A stretch of 64,000 nt of DNA. Origin: Chamaecyparis obtusa. Taxonomy: Eukaryota > Streptophyta > Pinopsida > Cupressales > Cupressaceae. Below, one piece after another: positions 11,470 to 23,470 of the stretch (positions within the stretch are counted from its first letter, which is position 1; each line of letters opens with the position of its first letter). The DNA is taken from assembly GCA_027943335.1 (NCBI GenBank), contig BSBK01003258.1, positions 145,001 through 209,000 on the forward strand, written 5' to 3'. Both the position numbers and the translations under genes were made by a program. Under the pieces are notes generated by a model that saw only the letters and a list, made by a program, of their open reading frames with translations, searched no databases and had not been told where the DNA came from.

Positions 11470-13458
11470 TGTTAGCCCATTTTCATGTCATAGCAAAAAT
11501 CCTCAGGAAATGGTCTACACCTGCAAAAGGTTTCATGACTTTGTTGTCTTTGCTCTAGTCCCTATACATTTTTCCATGTTTCTGGCTTAAACCATAGGTT
11601 AATTTTTAAAATTCTAGTTGTTGGAACGAAAAACCCTAATCCATCATGGCCTTGTTCTATTTCTTCATTACCTTTTTTGGGCCACTTAACTCTCTTTTCT
11701 ACACATGACTATTTCCCTCTTTGTGTTCGCTGAATCGCTTAGCAATGTTTCATGTCTCTTTATTATTCAGCAAACTGGCGATTACATGTTTGTCACTAGT
11801 TCTCCAAGTCCTTTAGTGGTTAAGATTTTCTTTCAGTGAATACGTAACTGTAGTGGTTACTTAGTCTCTTGTTCCCAGCAGTTTATCTCTTAACAGTTAG
11901 TGACCTAGCGTGGTAGTTTGTCTTTTCTTTGGTCGCATGTTCATGTGGTCTGTGGGCCCAACATCATGTTACTTTCAATCTAATGGTGGGCACATGATCT
12001 CATAGAATTTTTCAGAGCCATGAGATCATGTGATGACCGCCTAATCTTCCAATGCATTTCTTTGTGGGTCTGTTGCCACACAAGCTGACTTGGTGGCTTT
12101 TCATTGGTCGAGGTTCTAATGATTTGACAAGTGCCAATGGGACCTAGTTGCTGGCATGTCCTTGAGGGTGCTGACATCTATAGAAGATCTACGGTTGGCG
12201 TATGATCTTATGGGTTTTTTCAGAGCCATGTGATCTTATGCCAGCTGTTGATCTTACCTTTTCTCAAGCAGCAAAGGGAAGGTGGGTCCTCTGACAGTGG
12301 GTCCGACATGCTACGAAGTGATGACATGCTCATTTCTTATTGGTTGAAATATGATACAGGTGGACATGATGTCAGAAAGATCGCTGAGTTGGAATTTCTC
12401 AGTAGGCCTGAGGTTATAAAGTATTTGGTGATTAGGTGACTGAAGGCAATCTCTCATTCTCAAAATGTAACTCCAGTTAAGAAAAGGACTTGGCGAATCA
12501 ATGAGGGCTTGTGTTTGCGTGTTCTCACAATGAGACCCAGGGTTAAAGGATGTCTCAGCGACTTGGGGAATGCCTTCAGTTGTGTGTTCACTGGATTCCT
12601 ATATGGTTAAGTTATGAAGCTCAAGAAAAGTGAGGATCTAACACTGATGTTTTAAAGTTGATCTTAGTTTGAATGCCGGCCGTCGATATGCTATCTCACA
12701 CCCTGATGTAGCTATTTTATTTCAAATTCAAATCTTTTGGCAGGGTTTTTGCCAGTGTTTGAACTAGAGAGCCATATAAAACAAAATGGTGGTTAAGATT
12801 TGATTGCACTAGGACATTTGCGGTTGGAAAATAATAAAGAAGACTTGGTTTGCCATGTAGATTTGATTTTGCCATCCTGGGGTGCCATGATGAGTAAATG
12901 AAAGGGATTGTTAGTTGGTACAGGTAGCTAGGGTTTGATGTTTGTCAGATATTTCCATGACCTGTACACGCAAGATTTTCCCTTGCTAGCTCTAGCATTT
13001 AATTTTGTTTTGTTTGCTACAAGAAATTAGTTTAAATTGTATCTGTAGTAAGCCTTGAATATGAAGCCAAAAATTTTTACAATCAAATTTGATCTGATTC
13101 TTCTAAATTTCTGGGCTTTTCCTATAGTTTTTTATTTCTTGTTGTACCTGGTGGTTGTAGACCTAATTTTGCCCTAAATGATCCTTTGCTTATTGCAATC
13201 CTTGTTCTTATAAAAGGATTTTCAAGATCATTTAAAAGGGTTCACAATTTTTGGTCCTAACCTTCTGGTTCCAGAGCTAGCTCCATGAATGTTCTGCCTT
13301 GTAAATATTTATTTCTTCTCTACATATAGGGTTCCCTCTTTCCTTTCTAGCTACGAGAATATGAAGAAGTTGTAATAGATGTCTTATGTGTGAGATTTCA
13401 ATATATTTATGCTATTATTAGATTGTATCCATTTGGGTTTTAGACTTATTGATTATAG
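11470..13458 (+). repeat. 3' LTR of outer element, first part
   Basis: Begins TGTTAGCCC and runs parallel to 6396-8378. It is cut by the inner element immediately after TATAG (13454-13458) and continues after 20003. Frames inside it (for example 11980-12177 and 12230-12439) are LTR sequence, not genes. Confidence 0.93.
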
Positions 13459-15464
13459 TGTTAGCCCATTTTCTAATCATTGCAAAAATTCTTTGAAAAT
13501 GGCCTTTTTCCCTATAGTCTTTGTTTTGTTGTCTCTACCCGGCCTGCAGTCACAGTTTTAACTTGCAAAGAAAATCCTCAGTGTTTCATGGTGTGTGCTC
13601 CTACCTTGTGCTCTTTATGTTGTCACCTTGTTTCAGTCCAGGTCGCATTCCCTGAATTGCAAAACCCAAAAAAAATTTCAAGCTTTAAGGTCAGCAGGAG
13701 ACAAAATTTTAAAATCTGCCTAAGTGTCAAAAACCCTATGTGTTTTCAATCCTCCGCTGTTGTGAAAACTTTCTATCTTTTCCACCTCCCAGATCCCTAT
13801 TTGCTGGCATTCCTTAAGTGCGCAAGTGCGATGGGTGGTGGACCCAGGTTTTCAAAGTCTTTTCCCAATTGGCTGTCGCATGGCCGCATGTCAGACTTTT
13901 CTGACATGCGATCATGCGATTGCTCGCCATCTGTCCACATGGGTCCCAGCTCTTCGCAGTTGGTGGTTGATGTTCCCTGGTCCCGAAGGTAGTGATGTGG
14001 TAGCTTGTGATTGGCTGTCGCATAATCATGTAGCCCAATTTTTGGCTATGCGATCATGCGACTGCTTGCGACATGTCCTTGCGGCTCGGTGGCAGGTCGT
14101 GACATGGCTTGTTTGGTGGGCCCATTGTCTTTTGTTGCGGAGGTGTGCATTTTGTATGGTGGGTCCAAGGTGTACATTGGGCTGGTGTTCTCTTTTCATT
14201 GGCCGGTGGGTGGTGATGTGGTGGTCTTATGGCCTTATTGCATGATCACAAGGGCCATTTCCATGGCTTGTGATCATGCCACAGACCCCTTACTATTGAC
14301 TTCGTGCAGTGGTAGTTGTTGCAGGGTGATGGTCAGTGGGTTGTCGCATGTTCACATAGCCCATTTCCTAGCTATGCGATCATGCGACAAGGTGCCACGT
14401 GTGTTGGGGCCCGTTTGTAGCTGTTTGGTGGGCTCTATGGTAGGTGGTGTCACGGTGGTTTCCAGTCAGTCTGAGCTAGTAGGATGATAATTTTTAACAC
14501 GGGCCTGGGCTAGGGTATCTCAGTGGTGACATGACAATCGGCTGGGTGTATGTTAGTGGCTTGTCGCCTGTTCGCATGAGCCAATTTTCTGGCTTGCAAA
14601 CATGCGACAAGCCCTTTTGTGGCAAGTGGCAGAATCGACAGTTAACAGAAGGTAATGTAAGTGGCGTGTCGCATGTTTGCATAGCCCATTTCCAGGCTAT
14701 GCAATCATGTGACAACTATTTGGCCTCGCCATTGCGGAGTTAGCCCGAGGTGTTTGGATGGTTAAAAACATAGGCTCGCGAACTACATGGTGACCATTGC
14801 AGTTTGAGTTTGAATTTTTGGTAGCATTTTTGTGGAATTGAATGCAAAAAAGACCCTGTTTGATTAGATATGACCAGTTTGTTGTTTGTGGTGTGGTCCA
14901 GGGTGCTGTTGGATTGTTTGTAGAGCTTGTACCATTTCAGTTGTGTGCTCAAGGCTTGTTGCGGGGTGTCCTTTTGAGCCCAATTTTGTGATCCCCTGTA
15001 CTTGGAAAGAAGAATTTCATGATTGTGGATCAGTTCAGGAATTTCCTCTTTCCTGATTAACTATGTTTCCCATGCTTGTAATAACTTTTTAGACCATTTC
15101 CAGTAGGTTGGGTGGTTGAAACCCTAACCCTAGTCATCCATAGCTTGTTGCAAATTTTCAAGATGACTAGGGGGTATAAGTTAGAGAATTTTGGATTTTG
15201 CAAGGGTTCCAAAAACATTGTTACTTTTGGTCCTTTGTTTTTTACAGTAATATACTAATAGAAGTCTGATTTTGTGACTTTTCTGATCTTGGTATCATTC
15301 TGATTGTAAGTTGATCCTGATTCTGTTAATGAGAACATTTTGAATCCCAATCCTGTATCTTGTGTATGTCTTCTTTCTTGTCTCTAAGCTCATATATGTT
15401 AGTTTCACAAAGTGTGCTAACATATGGTAAACAAAGAGTATTTTGAATTTATCTTTGACCAACA
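13459..15464 (+). repeat. 5' LTR of inner element, internally deleted
   Basis: 2006 bp against 2488 bp in the 3' LTR. The two agree up to the AATTTATSTTTGA stretch near 15457. The 5' copy then jumps straight to the terminal CCAACA, lacking the roughly 480 bp present at 19504-19996. Frames within it (13480-13992, 13826-14245, 14056-14487 and others) carry no recognisable protein. Confidence 0.9.
13876..14713. promoter_or_regulatory. Six-hairpin array in inner 5' LTR
   Basis: Six near-perfect palindromes lie at 13876-13919, 14017-14062, 14239-14281, 14343-14388, 14559-14612 and 14668-14713. The consensus arms are GTCGCATGNTCGCATAGCC and its complement, around a loop of about 3 to 8 nt. The same six lie in the 3' LTR. 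Arm changes often occur on only one side, so pairing is slowly decaying. Function unknown: they could form cruciforms or RNA stems, or be paired protein sites. Confidence 0.8.
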
Positions 15465-15490
15465 AAATGGTGACTTCACTGGGGAGCCAT
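15465..15490 (+). other. Primer-binding site of inner element
   Basis: AAATGGTGACTTCACTGGGG immediately follows the LTR end. It is the same type as in the outer element and better preserved. Confidence 0.65.
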
Positions 15491-15868
15491 TGGAAAGAGT
15501 CAAATACAAAAACAAGCATTTGCTGATATCTTCTCACCTAGTTGTGAGTGGCGGCTTTGATTTTCTCTATTTGATCAGTGTTCCTCTTGATAAACAGTGT
15601 GTATACCTGGTGTAGCTTTGTGCTAGTTGGAAGAAGAAATAGTAAAACATTTTCCTCTCAAAGAGGTGGCGGCTCTACATGAGAAAGTTATCTGATGGAG
15701 TTTCAAGGTGAGCTCAGGATCTGCCCTTCCTTTCAGCCAAAGGTCTTCTGCTGCAGGTTTTTCTCAGGTATTTTTCAAGTTTTAAATGTTCCTTATAAAG
15801 TGGTCAAGCACTAAAAGAAGGATAAGGTGTAAGCAGAGGTTAGAATACTTCAAGTTTTCAGTTGCAAT
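15491..15868 (+). other. Leader region of inner element
   Basis: Untranslated leader, similar in places to the outer element's leader. No gene is seen. The frame at 15424-15615 spans the LTR end and primer site and is not supported. Confidence 0.6.
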
Positions 15869-17318
15869 TTGGCAAAATTATGTGGAAGTATTGCATTAAG
15901 TTTAATGGATAATTTGAATAAGGAGTTGGCTTTCCTTGAGGAGGGGATCCTTAGGGATTGCATGAGATTAGTAAGATTAAAAATGGGAAGTAGAAAGGAT
16001 TTATCCATATCCTTGTTCTATGATAGATTTTGTGAAGTATATGATGAGCTTCCTAAGGATGTTGAGTTTCCTGAATCTGATTTCATTAGTTTATTCCTGG
16101 AACTTTGTTTTCCTGAGTCAACCAGTTGGTCAGATGACTTGTGGGAAGAGCATTATGCATGTATCAGGGATTGGGTACTTGGTGATGCTGATCTTGAACT
16201 TGAGGATGCACTTGTGGCTTTGCTCAGTAGTGCTAATATTGAGAGTGATAAAATTTATGAAGGGGATGTGTCAAGTGTTGACACTCTTTCTTGCAGTCAT
16301 GAAAGTGATGCCTTTTCTCAATATGGGGCAGAAAGTCTTTGCAATCAGTCAGATGAAAAGGAGGATTGGATAGATGAAAGTATTGCTGATGATTGTATGG
16401 TAGAAGATGATGTTCTTGAGGACAGCTGTTCACTTCACAGTGAATAAATTTTAGATTTATTTTCTTGTGAATATCTTAGGTATTCAGGGGGTGATGGCTC
16501 TAGGTTCTTACATCCAGCACACATTGATTTTGATATGGAGCATGAGTCAATGGGATTTGACTTTGACATGTTTGCCTCTTCTCCCCTTCTTACCCTAGCA
16601 CCACTAGGCAGCAACCCTGTTATATATGATGTGTCAGATGATGAGGCTACCAGTGTTTTCTCAGTTTCAAATGACTCAGTGGTCCCTGATATTGTTTTGA
16701 GTACTGATTGGAAGAGTTGTGTGGATTCTGAATCCTCTTCTAATTTTGAATCTTTTGCTAAGCCATGGAAGGATGGCCTTTCAGCTACTCAAGCTTCACC
16801 ATCTCATGGACAGGTTGATGTTTTTCTTCCCACCTATCAAAATTTTTTGGTTTTGTCAGTTGTTGACAAAATGCAGGTTGCTCCTATGTTTGGTGATCAT
16901 GTCCCATGTGATGAGTCCCCTCAGTGTTTGCATGAAGATGAGTATATCTTCTCCTTGGAGGTGTAAATTTCTAGTATGAGTGGATCCAATAGTGACTGCA
17001 CTGACAGTTTGATAGAGCTGGAGTGTTTTTCTTTCCATGTGGACAGTAGAGTTCCTAGGTTTTTTGACAGGATTAAGGATGGTTCATCTTGTGGCTCCTT
17101 TAGCATTTTCCTTTTTGAATGCAACATGCATGTGCCATAGCATTTTTAGAATTGGTATGATTACCTTTCCAGCCCTCATGAGGAATGTGCCAGCAATCTT
17201 TGTTTTAAGCTTTTGAAAAGTGGATATAATTGTGTTCTGTCACATGGAAGCAGAATTTTCAATTTGTCTCTATGGGATGGAGATGAAAACTACTTGTTTG
17301 ATAGAGGCAAGTATGTAT
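15869..17318 (+). pseudogene. Degraded acidic ORF of inner element
   Basis: A single frame of about 480 codons contains nonsense codons at 16445-16447, 16964-16966 and near 17138. The protein is rich in Asp, Glu, Ser and aromatic residues, with stretches such as DDLWEEHYACIRDWVLGDAD, EKEDWIDESIADDC and SDDEATSVFSVSNDS. I cannot see the gag capsid motif of the outer element in its N-terminus. However, the acidic tail and the end (a DGDENYLFDRG region against DENEIFYLGG) correspond in position and composition. It is the only coding region between the LTRs. Function unknown. Confidence 0.65.
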
Positions 17319-17515
17319 TATAATGTTGGGGCCTTGAGGCTAGTTGTAAATACTATAGATCTTTGTATAGTCTTTCCCTTTTCTGCTATGTGTTTCCCTT
17401 CCTATTCCCTACATTTTTTGTGTTCCCTATTGTTGTCCAGTGGTTGGTCTACTCTCCCAGTGATTCTAAATCCTTGCCATGCCTACAGGAGGCATGCATC
17501 CCCAACTAGAGCCAC

Positions 17516-20003
17516 TATTAGCCCATTTTCCAGTCACTGCAAAAATTCTTTGAAAATGGTCATTTTCCTTGCAGTCTTTGTTTTGTTGTCTCTACCCGGC
17601 TTGCAGTCACAGTTTTAACTTGCAAAGAAAATCCTGAGTGTTTCATGGTCCTGCCTTGTGCTCTTTATGTTGTCACCTTGTTTCAATCCAGGTCACATTC
17701 CTTGAATTGTAAAACCCAAAAAAAAATTCAAGCTTTAAGGTCTGCAGGAGACAAAATTTCAAAATTTGCCTGTGTCGAAAACCCTAAGTGTTTTCGATCC
17801 TCCGTTGTTGTGAAAACTTTGTGTGTTTTCGACCTCCCAGTTCCCTATTTGCTGGCATTCCTTAAGTGTGCAAGTGCGATGGGTGGTGGGCCCGGGTTTT
17901 CAATGTCTTTTCCTGATTGGCTGTCGCATGGCCGCATGTTAGACTTTTCTGACATGCAATCATGCGACCGCTTACCATCTATCCACATGGGTCCCGGCTC
18001 TTCACAATTGGTGGTTGCTGTTCCGTGGTCCCAGAGGTGGTGATGTGGTAGCCTGTGATTGGTTGTTGCATGATCACATAGCCTAGTTTTTGGCTATGTG
18101 ATCATGTGATTTCTTGCCACGTGTCCCTGTGGCTTGGTGGCAAGTGGTGACATGGCTTGTTTGGTGGGCCCATTGTCTTTTGTTGCGGAGGTGCACATTT
18201 TGTGTGGTGGGTCCAAGGTGTATGCTAGGCCGGTGTTCTCTTTTCATTGGCTGGTAGGTGGTGATGTGGTGGTCTTATGGCCTTGTCACATGATTGCAAG
18301 GGCCATTTCCATGGCTTGTGATCATGTGACAGACCCCTTGCTGTTGACTTCATGCGGTGGCGGTTGCGGTAGGGTGATGGTTTGTTGGTTGTCGCATGTT
18401 CGCATAGCCCATTTCCTGGCTATGTGATCATGCAATAGGGTGCCATGTGTGTTGTGGCCCGTTTGTAGCTGTTTGGTGGGCTCGGTGGTAGCTGGTGTCA
18501 TGGCAGTTTCTGGTTGGTCTGAGCTGGCAGGATGAAAATTTTGAACGTGGGCCCGGGCTAGGGTATCTCGGTGGTGACATGACAGTCGACTGGGTGCATG
18601 TTAGCGGCTTGTTGCATGTTTGCATGAGCCAATTTTTCTACTTTCAAACATGCGACAAGCCCTTTTGTGGCAAGCAGCAGTGTCAGCACTTAAGAGAAGG
18701 TAATGCACGTGGCATGTCGCATGTTCGCATAGCCCATTTCCAGGCTATGCGATCATGCAACAACTATTTGGCGTCACCATTGCAGAGTTAGCCTGAGGTG
18801 TTTGGATGGTTAAAAACATAGGCCCGTGAATTGCATGGTGACCGTTGCAGTTTGATTTTGAATTTCTAGTACCATTTTTGTGGAATTGAATGTAGAAAAG
18901 ACCCTGTTCGATGAGATATGATTGGTTTGCCATTTGCAGTGTGGTCTAGGGTGTTGTTGGATTGTTTGCAAAGCTTGTACCATTTCGATTGTGTGCTCAA
19001 GGCTTGTTACAGGGTGTCTTTTTGAGCCTAGTTTTGTGATCCCCTATACTTGCAAAGAAGAATTTCATGATTGTGGATTAGTTCAAGAATTTCCTCTTTC
19101 TTGATTGACTGTGTTTCCCACCCTTGTAATAACTTTTTAGACCATTTCTAGCAGGTTGGGTGGTTCAAACCCTAACCCTAGTCATCCGTAGCTTGTTGCA
19201 GATTTTCAAGATGACTAAGGGGTATAAGTTAGAGAATTTTGGATTTTGCAAGGGTTCCAAAAACATTGTTTCTTTTGGTCCCTAGTTTTTTACTGTAATA
19301 TAATGATAGAAGTCTGATTTTGTGACTTTTCTGATCTTTGTATCATTCTGATTGTATGTTGATCTTGATTGTGGTAATGAGAACATTTTGAATCCCAATC
19401 TTGTATCTTGTGTATGTCTTCTTACTTGTCTCTGAGCTCATATATGTTAGTTTCACAAAGTGTGCTAACATATGATAAACAAAGAGTATTTTGAATTTAT
19501 GTTTGAGTTCCTAACAAAGTTAGGATTAAAGTCTTCTAGGTGAATTTAGTGAGTTTGCAGTCAAGTCTAAAATTTGATGTCCTTGAGCTTGAGGGAAAGG
19601 GGTAATAGGCAAAGCACTTACCTCAGATTCCATTGTGTTTGATTTGAGGTATTCAATTGAGGTATACAGTTAGGTGACTCTGAGCATTGGGATAAGGCAC
19701 TGGTCCTTCCTCTTGAGGTATGCATGGTTAACAACTACAAGCACAAACATTATTTGATAAATCTTTAACAATCGTATATGAGATATAGTGGAATATTGTT
19801 TTAGACTCCTTTAGAGAAGTGAGTCAAGGGTACACATGCCTGAGCACTGAAGCTCAAAGTGTAGAACGATCTTTTGATCCTTGTCAATTGGCCCTCTTCT
19901 TTGTGGACTTTAGAGTGGTGATAGAGTCAGAGTTTTATTTAAATTATCCATCAAAGTGTAAATCTGCAAGTTGAAGATCAAAGGGAATAATCCACAACCA
20001 ACA
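17516..20003 (+). repeat. 3' LTR of inner element
   Basis: 2488 bp, beginning TATTAGCCC (TG mutated to TA) and ending ACCAACA. It is probably the full-length version of the family's LTR. Confidence 0.92.
17924..18762. promoter_or_regulatory. Six-hairpin array in inner 3' LTR
   Basis: Counterparts of the six palindromes in the 5' LTR, in the same order. The last is nearly perfect, with arms GTCGCATGTTCGCATAGCC and GGCTATGCGATCATGCAAC. Confidence 0.78.
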
Positions 20004-20008
20004 TATAG

Positions 20009-20763
20009 CATCAAGGATGTTGTAGTCTTTCTACTTGCATTTCTAGTGAGTGTCTACAGTAGAGTTGTTTTCACAGAAGCAACTAGGTTTAGGACTAGTT
20101 TTCAAATGTGTATGAGCTAGGGTATCAAGGCTATTTCATGCTTGTCTTTCAGTGGATGTTGATTAATGTGTTACTTGTTTATAGGTCTCTTCTAAGGGGA
20201 GGGTTAAAATCCTTTGAATGAGTGATAGCACACTTGGGTACACAGGTTGTTTGGTAGTGTATGATCTGATTTGGGGTAGATGTATTATCTTCTTGTTTCA
20301 TAGATCTGTTGCAATGAGGTATTTGACTCTACTGCCCATTGGATAAGGCACTAGTCTATGAGAGACTTAGGGTATTTTAGGGGTCCATTCAACCCAAAAC
20401 TCAAAATCATTTACATAAAGCACCACCTTTCCCTTTCATGTTGTTAGGATAGGCTTCTAGTTTTCAGATTCATTCTATGCAAATAGGGTTGTTGCATAAG
20501 ATTTGGTTTCATTGGGGCATTGGATACCCATAGGGGTCTGAAAACTATTCCACAATAATATATCTCCAGGCCTATCATTTGTCATGAGGTGTCTTGAGTG
20601 TGTAGATAAGGCAATACCCGCCTGAGTGATGTGGAGCTCAAAGAAGGAGGATTCCTTTCGATCCTCATCAATTGGATAGTTTCCTGTCAAACTTGAGTGC
20701 ACAATCTGAGAATCAAGCCCATATAGTTATTCAAGTTTGGTCCTACACGGAAAAGCTCCAATA
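20009..20763 (+). repeat. 3' LTR of outer element, second part
   Basis: Resumes at CATCAAGG and runs parallel to 8379-9139, ending CTCCAATA. It is directly followed by GGTCG and the minisatellite. Confidence 0.92.
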
Positions 20764-23470
20764 GGTCGTATTAGGTCTTAATTAGTACTAATTGGTCATA
20801 GTTGGTGCTAATAGGTCATATTAAGTCCTAATTGGTTCTAATTGGTTCTTATTGAGTCTAATTAGGTCCTAATTGGTTCTAATTGAGTCTAATTAGGTCC
20901 TAATTAGTTCTAATTTGTCTTAATAGGTCCTAATTGCTTCTAATTAGTCTTAATTGGTTCTAATTGAGTCTAATTAGGTCCTAATTAGTTCTAATTGATC
21001 CTAATTGGTTCTAATTAGCCCTAATTGGATCTAATAGGTCCTAATTAGATCTAATTGGTCTTAATTAGATCTAATTGGTCTTAATTGAGTCTAATTAGGT
21101 GCTAATTTTTTCTAATTGAGTCTAATTGGGTTCTAATAGGTCATATTAGGTCCTAATTAGTTCTAATTGAGTCTAATTAGGTGCTAATTGGTTCTAATTG
21201 ATTCTAATGGGTCCTATTAGGTCCTAATTAGTCCTAATTGGTCATAGTCGGTCCTAATAGGTCATATTAGGTCCTAATTGGATCTAATTGGTTCTGATTG
21301 AGTCTAATTAGGTCCTAATTGGTTCTAATTAAGTCTAATTAGGTCCTAATCAGTTCTAATTGGTCCTAATTGGTCCTAATTGAGTCTAATTAGATCTTAA
21401 TTAGTTGTAACTGGTCCTAATTGGTTCTAATTACTCCTAATTAGTTTTAATTGGTTGTAATTAGTTTTAATTAGTTCTAATTGGTCATAATTGGTTTAAA
21501 TTAGTCCCAATTGTGTCTAATTAGTTCTAATTGAGTCTAATTAGGTGATAATTTGTTCTAATTGAGTCTAATTGGGTTCTAATAGGTCATATTAGGTCCT
21601 AATTGGTTCTAATTGAGTCTAATTAGGTGCTAATTAGTTCTAATTGATTCTAATTTGGTCATAATAGGTCGTATTAGGTCCTAATTAGTCCTAATTGGTC
21701 ATAGTTGGTCCTAATAGGTCATATTAGGTCCTAATTGGATCTAATTGGTTCTAATTGAGTCTAATAGGGTCATAATTGGTTTTAATTGAGTCTAATTAGG
21801 TCCTAATTAGTTCGAATTGGTCCTAATTGGTCCTAATTGGTTCTAATTAGTCCTAATTGATTCAAATTGAGTCTAATTAGGTCCTAATTAGTTCTAATTG
21901 GTCCTAATTTGTTCTAATTAGTCCTAATTAGATTTAATATGTCCTAATTGGATCTAATTGGTCCTAATTGAGTCTAATTAGGTGCTAATTTTTCCTAATT
22001 GAGTCTAATTGGGTTCTAATAGGTCATATTAGGTCCTAATTGAGTCTAATTAGGTGCTAATTGGTTCTAATTGATTCTATTGGGTCCTAATAGGTCCTAT
22101 TAGGTCCTAATTAGTCCTAATTGGTCGTAGTTGGTCCTAATAGGTCATATTAGGTCCTAATTGGATCTAATGTGTTCTAGTTGAGTCTAATTATGTCCTA
22201 ATTGGTTCTAATTGAGTCTAATTAGGTCCTAATTAGTTTTAATTGGTCCTAATTGGTTCTAATTAGTCTGAATTGGTTCTAATTTAGTCTAATTAGGTCC
22301 TAATTGGTTCTAATTAGTCCTAATTAGATCTAATTGGATCTAATTGGTCCTAATTGAGTCTAATTAGGTGCTAATTTGTTCTAATTGAGTCTAATTAGGT
22401 TCCAATAGGTCATATTAGGTTGTAATTGGTTCTAATTAAGTCTAATTAGGTGCTAATTGGTTCTAATTGATTCTAATTGGGTCCTAATAGGTCCTATTAG
22501 GTCCTAATTAGTCCTAATTGGTCATAGTTGGTCCTAATAGGTCATATTAGGTCCTAATTGGATCTAATTGGTTCTAATTGAGTATAATTAGGTCATAATT
22601 GATTCTAATTGAGTCTAATCAGGTCCTAATTGGTTCTAATTGGTCCTAATTGGTTCTAATTGAGTCTAATTAGGTCCTAATTAGTTGTAATTGGTTCTAA
22701 TTAGTCCTAATTGGATCTAATGGGTCATAATTGGATCTAATTGGTCCTAATTGAGTCTAATTAGGTGCTAATTTATTTTAATTAGGTCATATTAGGTCCT
22801 AATTGGTTCTAATTGAGTCTAGTTAGGTGCTAATTGGTTCTAATTGATTCTAGTTGGGTCCTAATAGGTCATATTAGGTCTTAATTAGTCCTTATTGCTC
22901 ATAGCTAGTCCTAATAGGTCCTTATATGTCATTTTGGTCTAATTAGGTATAAATGGGTCTAATTAGGTCCTAATTGGGTCTAATTAGGTCCTAGTTGGGT
23001 CTAATTAGGTCCTAATTAGGTCTAATTGGTCCTAATAGGTCCTAGCCAGATCTTGTTAAGTCTAATAGGTACTAATAGGTCATAGTTAGGCCTAATTAGG
23101 TATAATAGGTCCTAATACCTGTCTAGTTAGGTCTAATTAATAGATAGTTAAACCTCTAATTGGTCGAGGACTAATACCTGTCTAATAGGTCAGGTAATTG
23201 GTCCTTATTGGTCTAATAGGTCCTAATAAGTCCTAGTTAGGTAGATAGTTAGGTCAAATTCTAGTCCTAATTGGTTTAGTAGGACCAAATAGGTCTACAA
23301 TTACGTAGATAGTTAAGTCTAATAGGTCCTAATTGGTCCAGTTACCTATCTAATTGGTCCTAATAAGTATAGTTAGGTCTATTTGGACCCAATAGGTCCT
23401 AATACATCTAATTGGTCAGACTAACAAGTCTTAATAGATCTAATTGGTAGGACTAGAATAGGTCAAACTA
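20764..23470. repeat. 10-bp TCCTAATTGG minisatellite, right block
   Basis: Continuation of the array at 3600-6395. The longer variant recurs at about 21131, 21577, 22013 and 22399, a higher-order spacing of about 386 to 446 bp. The last 500 bp are increasingly irregular (GTCTAATAGGTCCTAATAGG forms) and fade into unique sequence. Confidence 0.95.

Larger units (their letters stand above)
13459..20003 (+). mobile_element. Inner pol-less LTR retrotransposon
   Basis: A 6.5-kb element bounded by TGTTAGCCC and ACCAACA, with a perfect TATAG duplication at 13454-13458 and 20004-20008. Its LTRs are 13459-15464 and 17516-20003, and the interior is 2.05 kb. Removing it joins outer LTR text ...GATTATAG to CATCAAGG, exactly as at 8378 in the uninterrupted LTR. 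Its LTR termini resemble those of the outer element, so the two belong to related families. It encodes no pol. Confidence 0.93.
6396..20763 (+). mobile_element. Outer pol-less LTR retrotransposon with a nested element
   Basis: Its 5' LTR is 6396-9139. Its 3' LTR starts at 11470, is interrupted at 13459-20003, and ends at 20763. Near-identical text runs through both LTRs, for example the start (T)(G/A)TTAGCCCATTTTC and the end TCCAACA or TCCAATA. The flanks GGTCC (6391-6395) and GGTCG (20764-20768) are an imperfect 5-bp target duplication. Without the nested copy the element is about 7.8 kb. More than two thirds of that is LTR. The 2.3-kb interior carries one degraded gag-type ORF and no protease, reverse transcriptase or integrase. 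This matches TR-GAG or LARD-type non-autonomous elements. Confidence 0.9.

Noticed and set aside
13480..14487. Overlapping ORFs of 139-170 codons as genes
   Set aside because: They fall wholly within an LTR, overlap each other in different frames, and owe their openness to GC-rich palindromic repeats.
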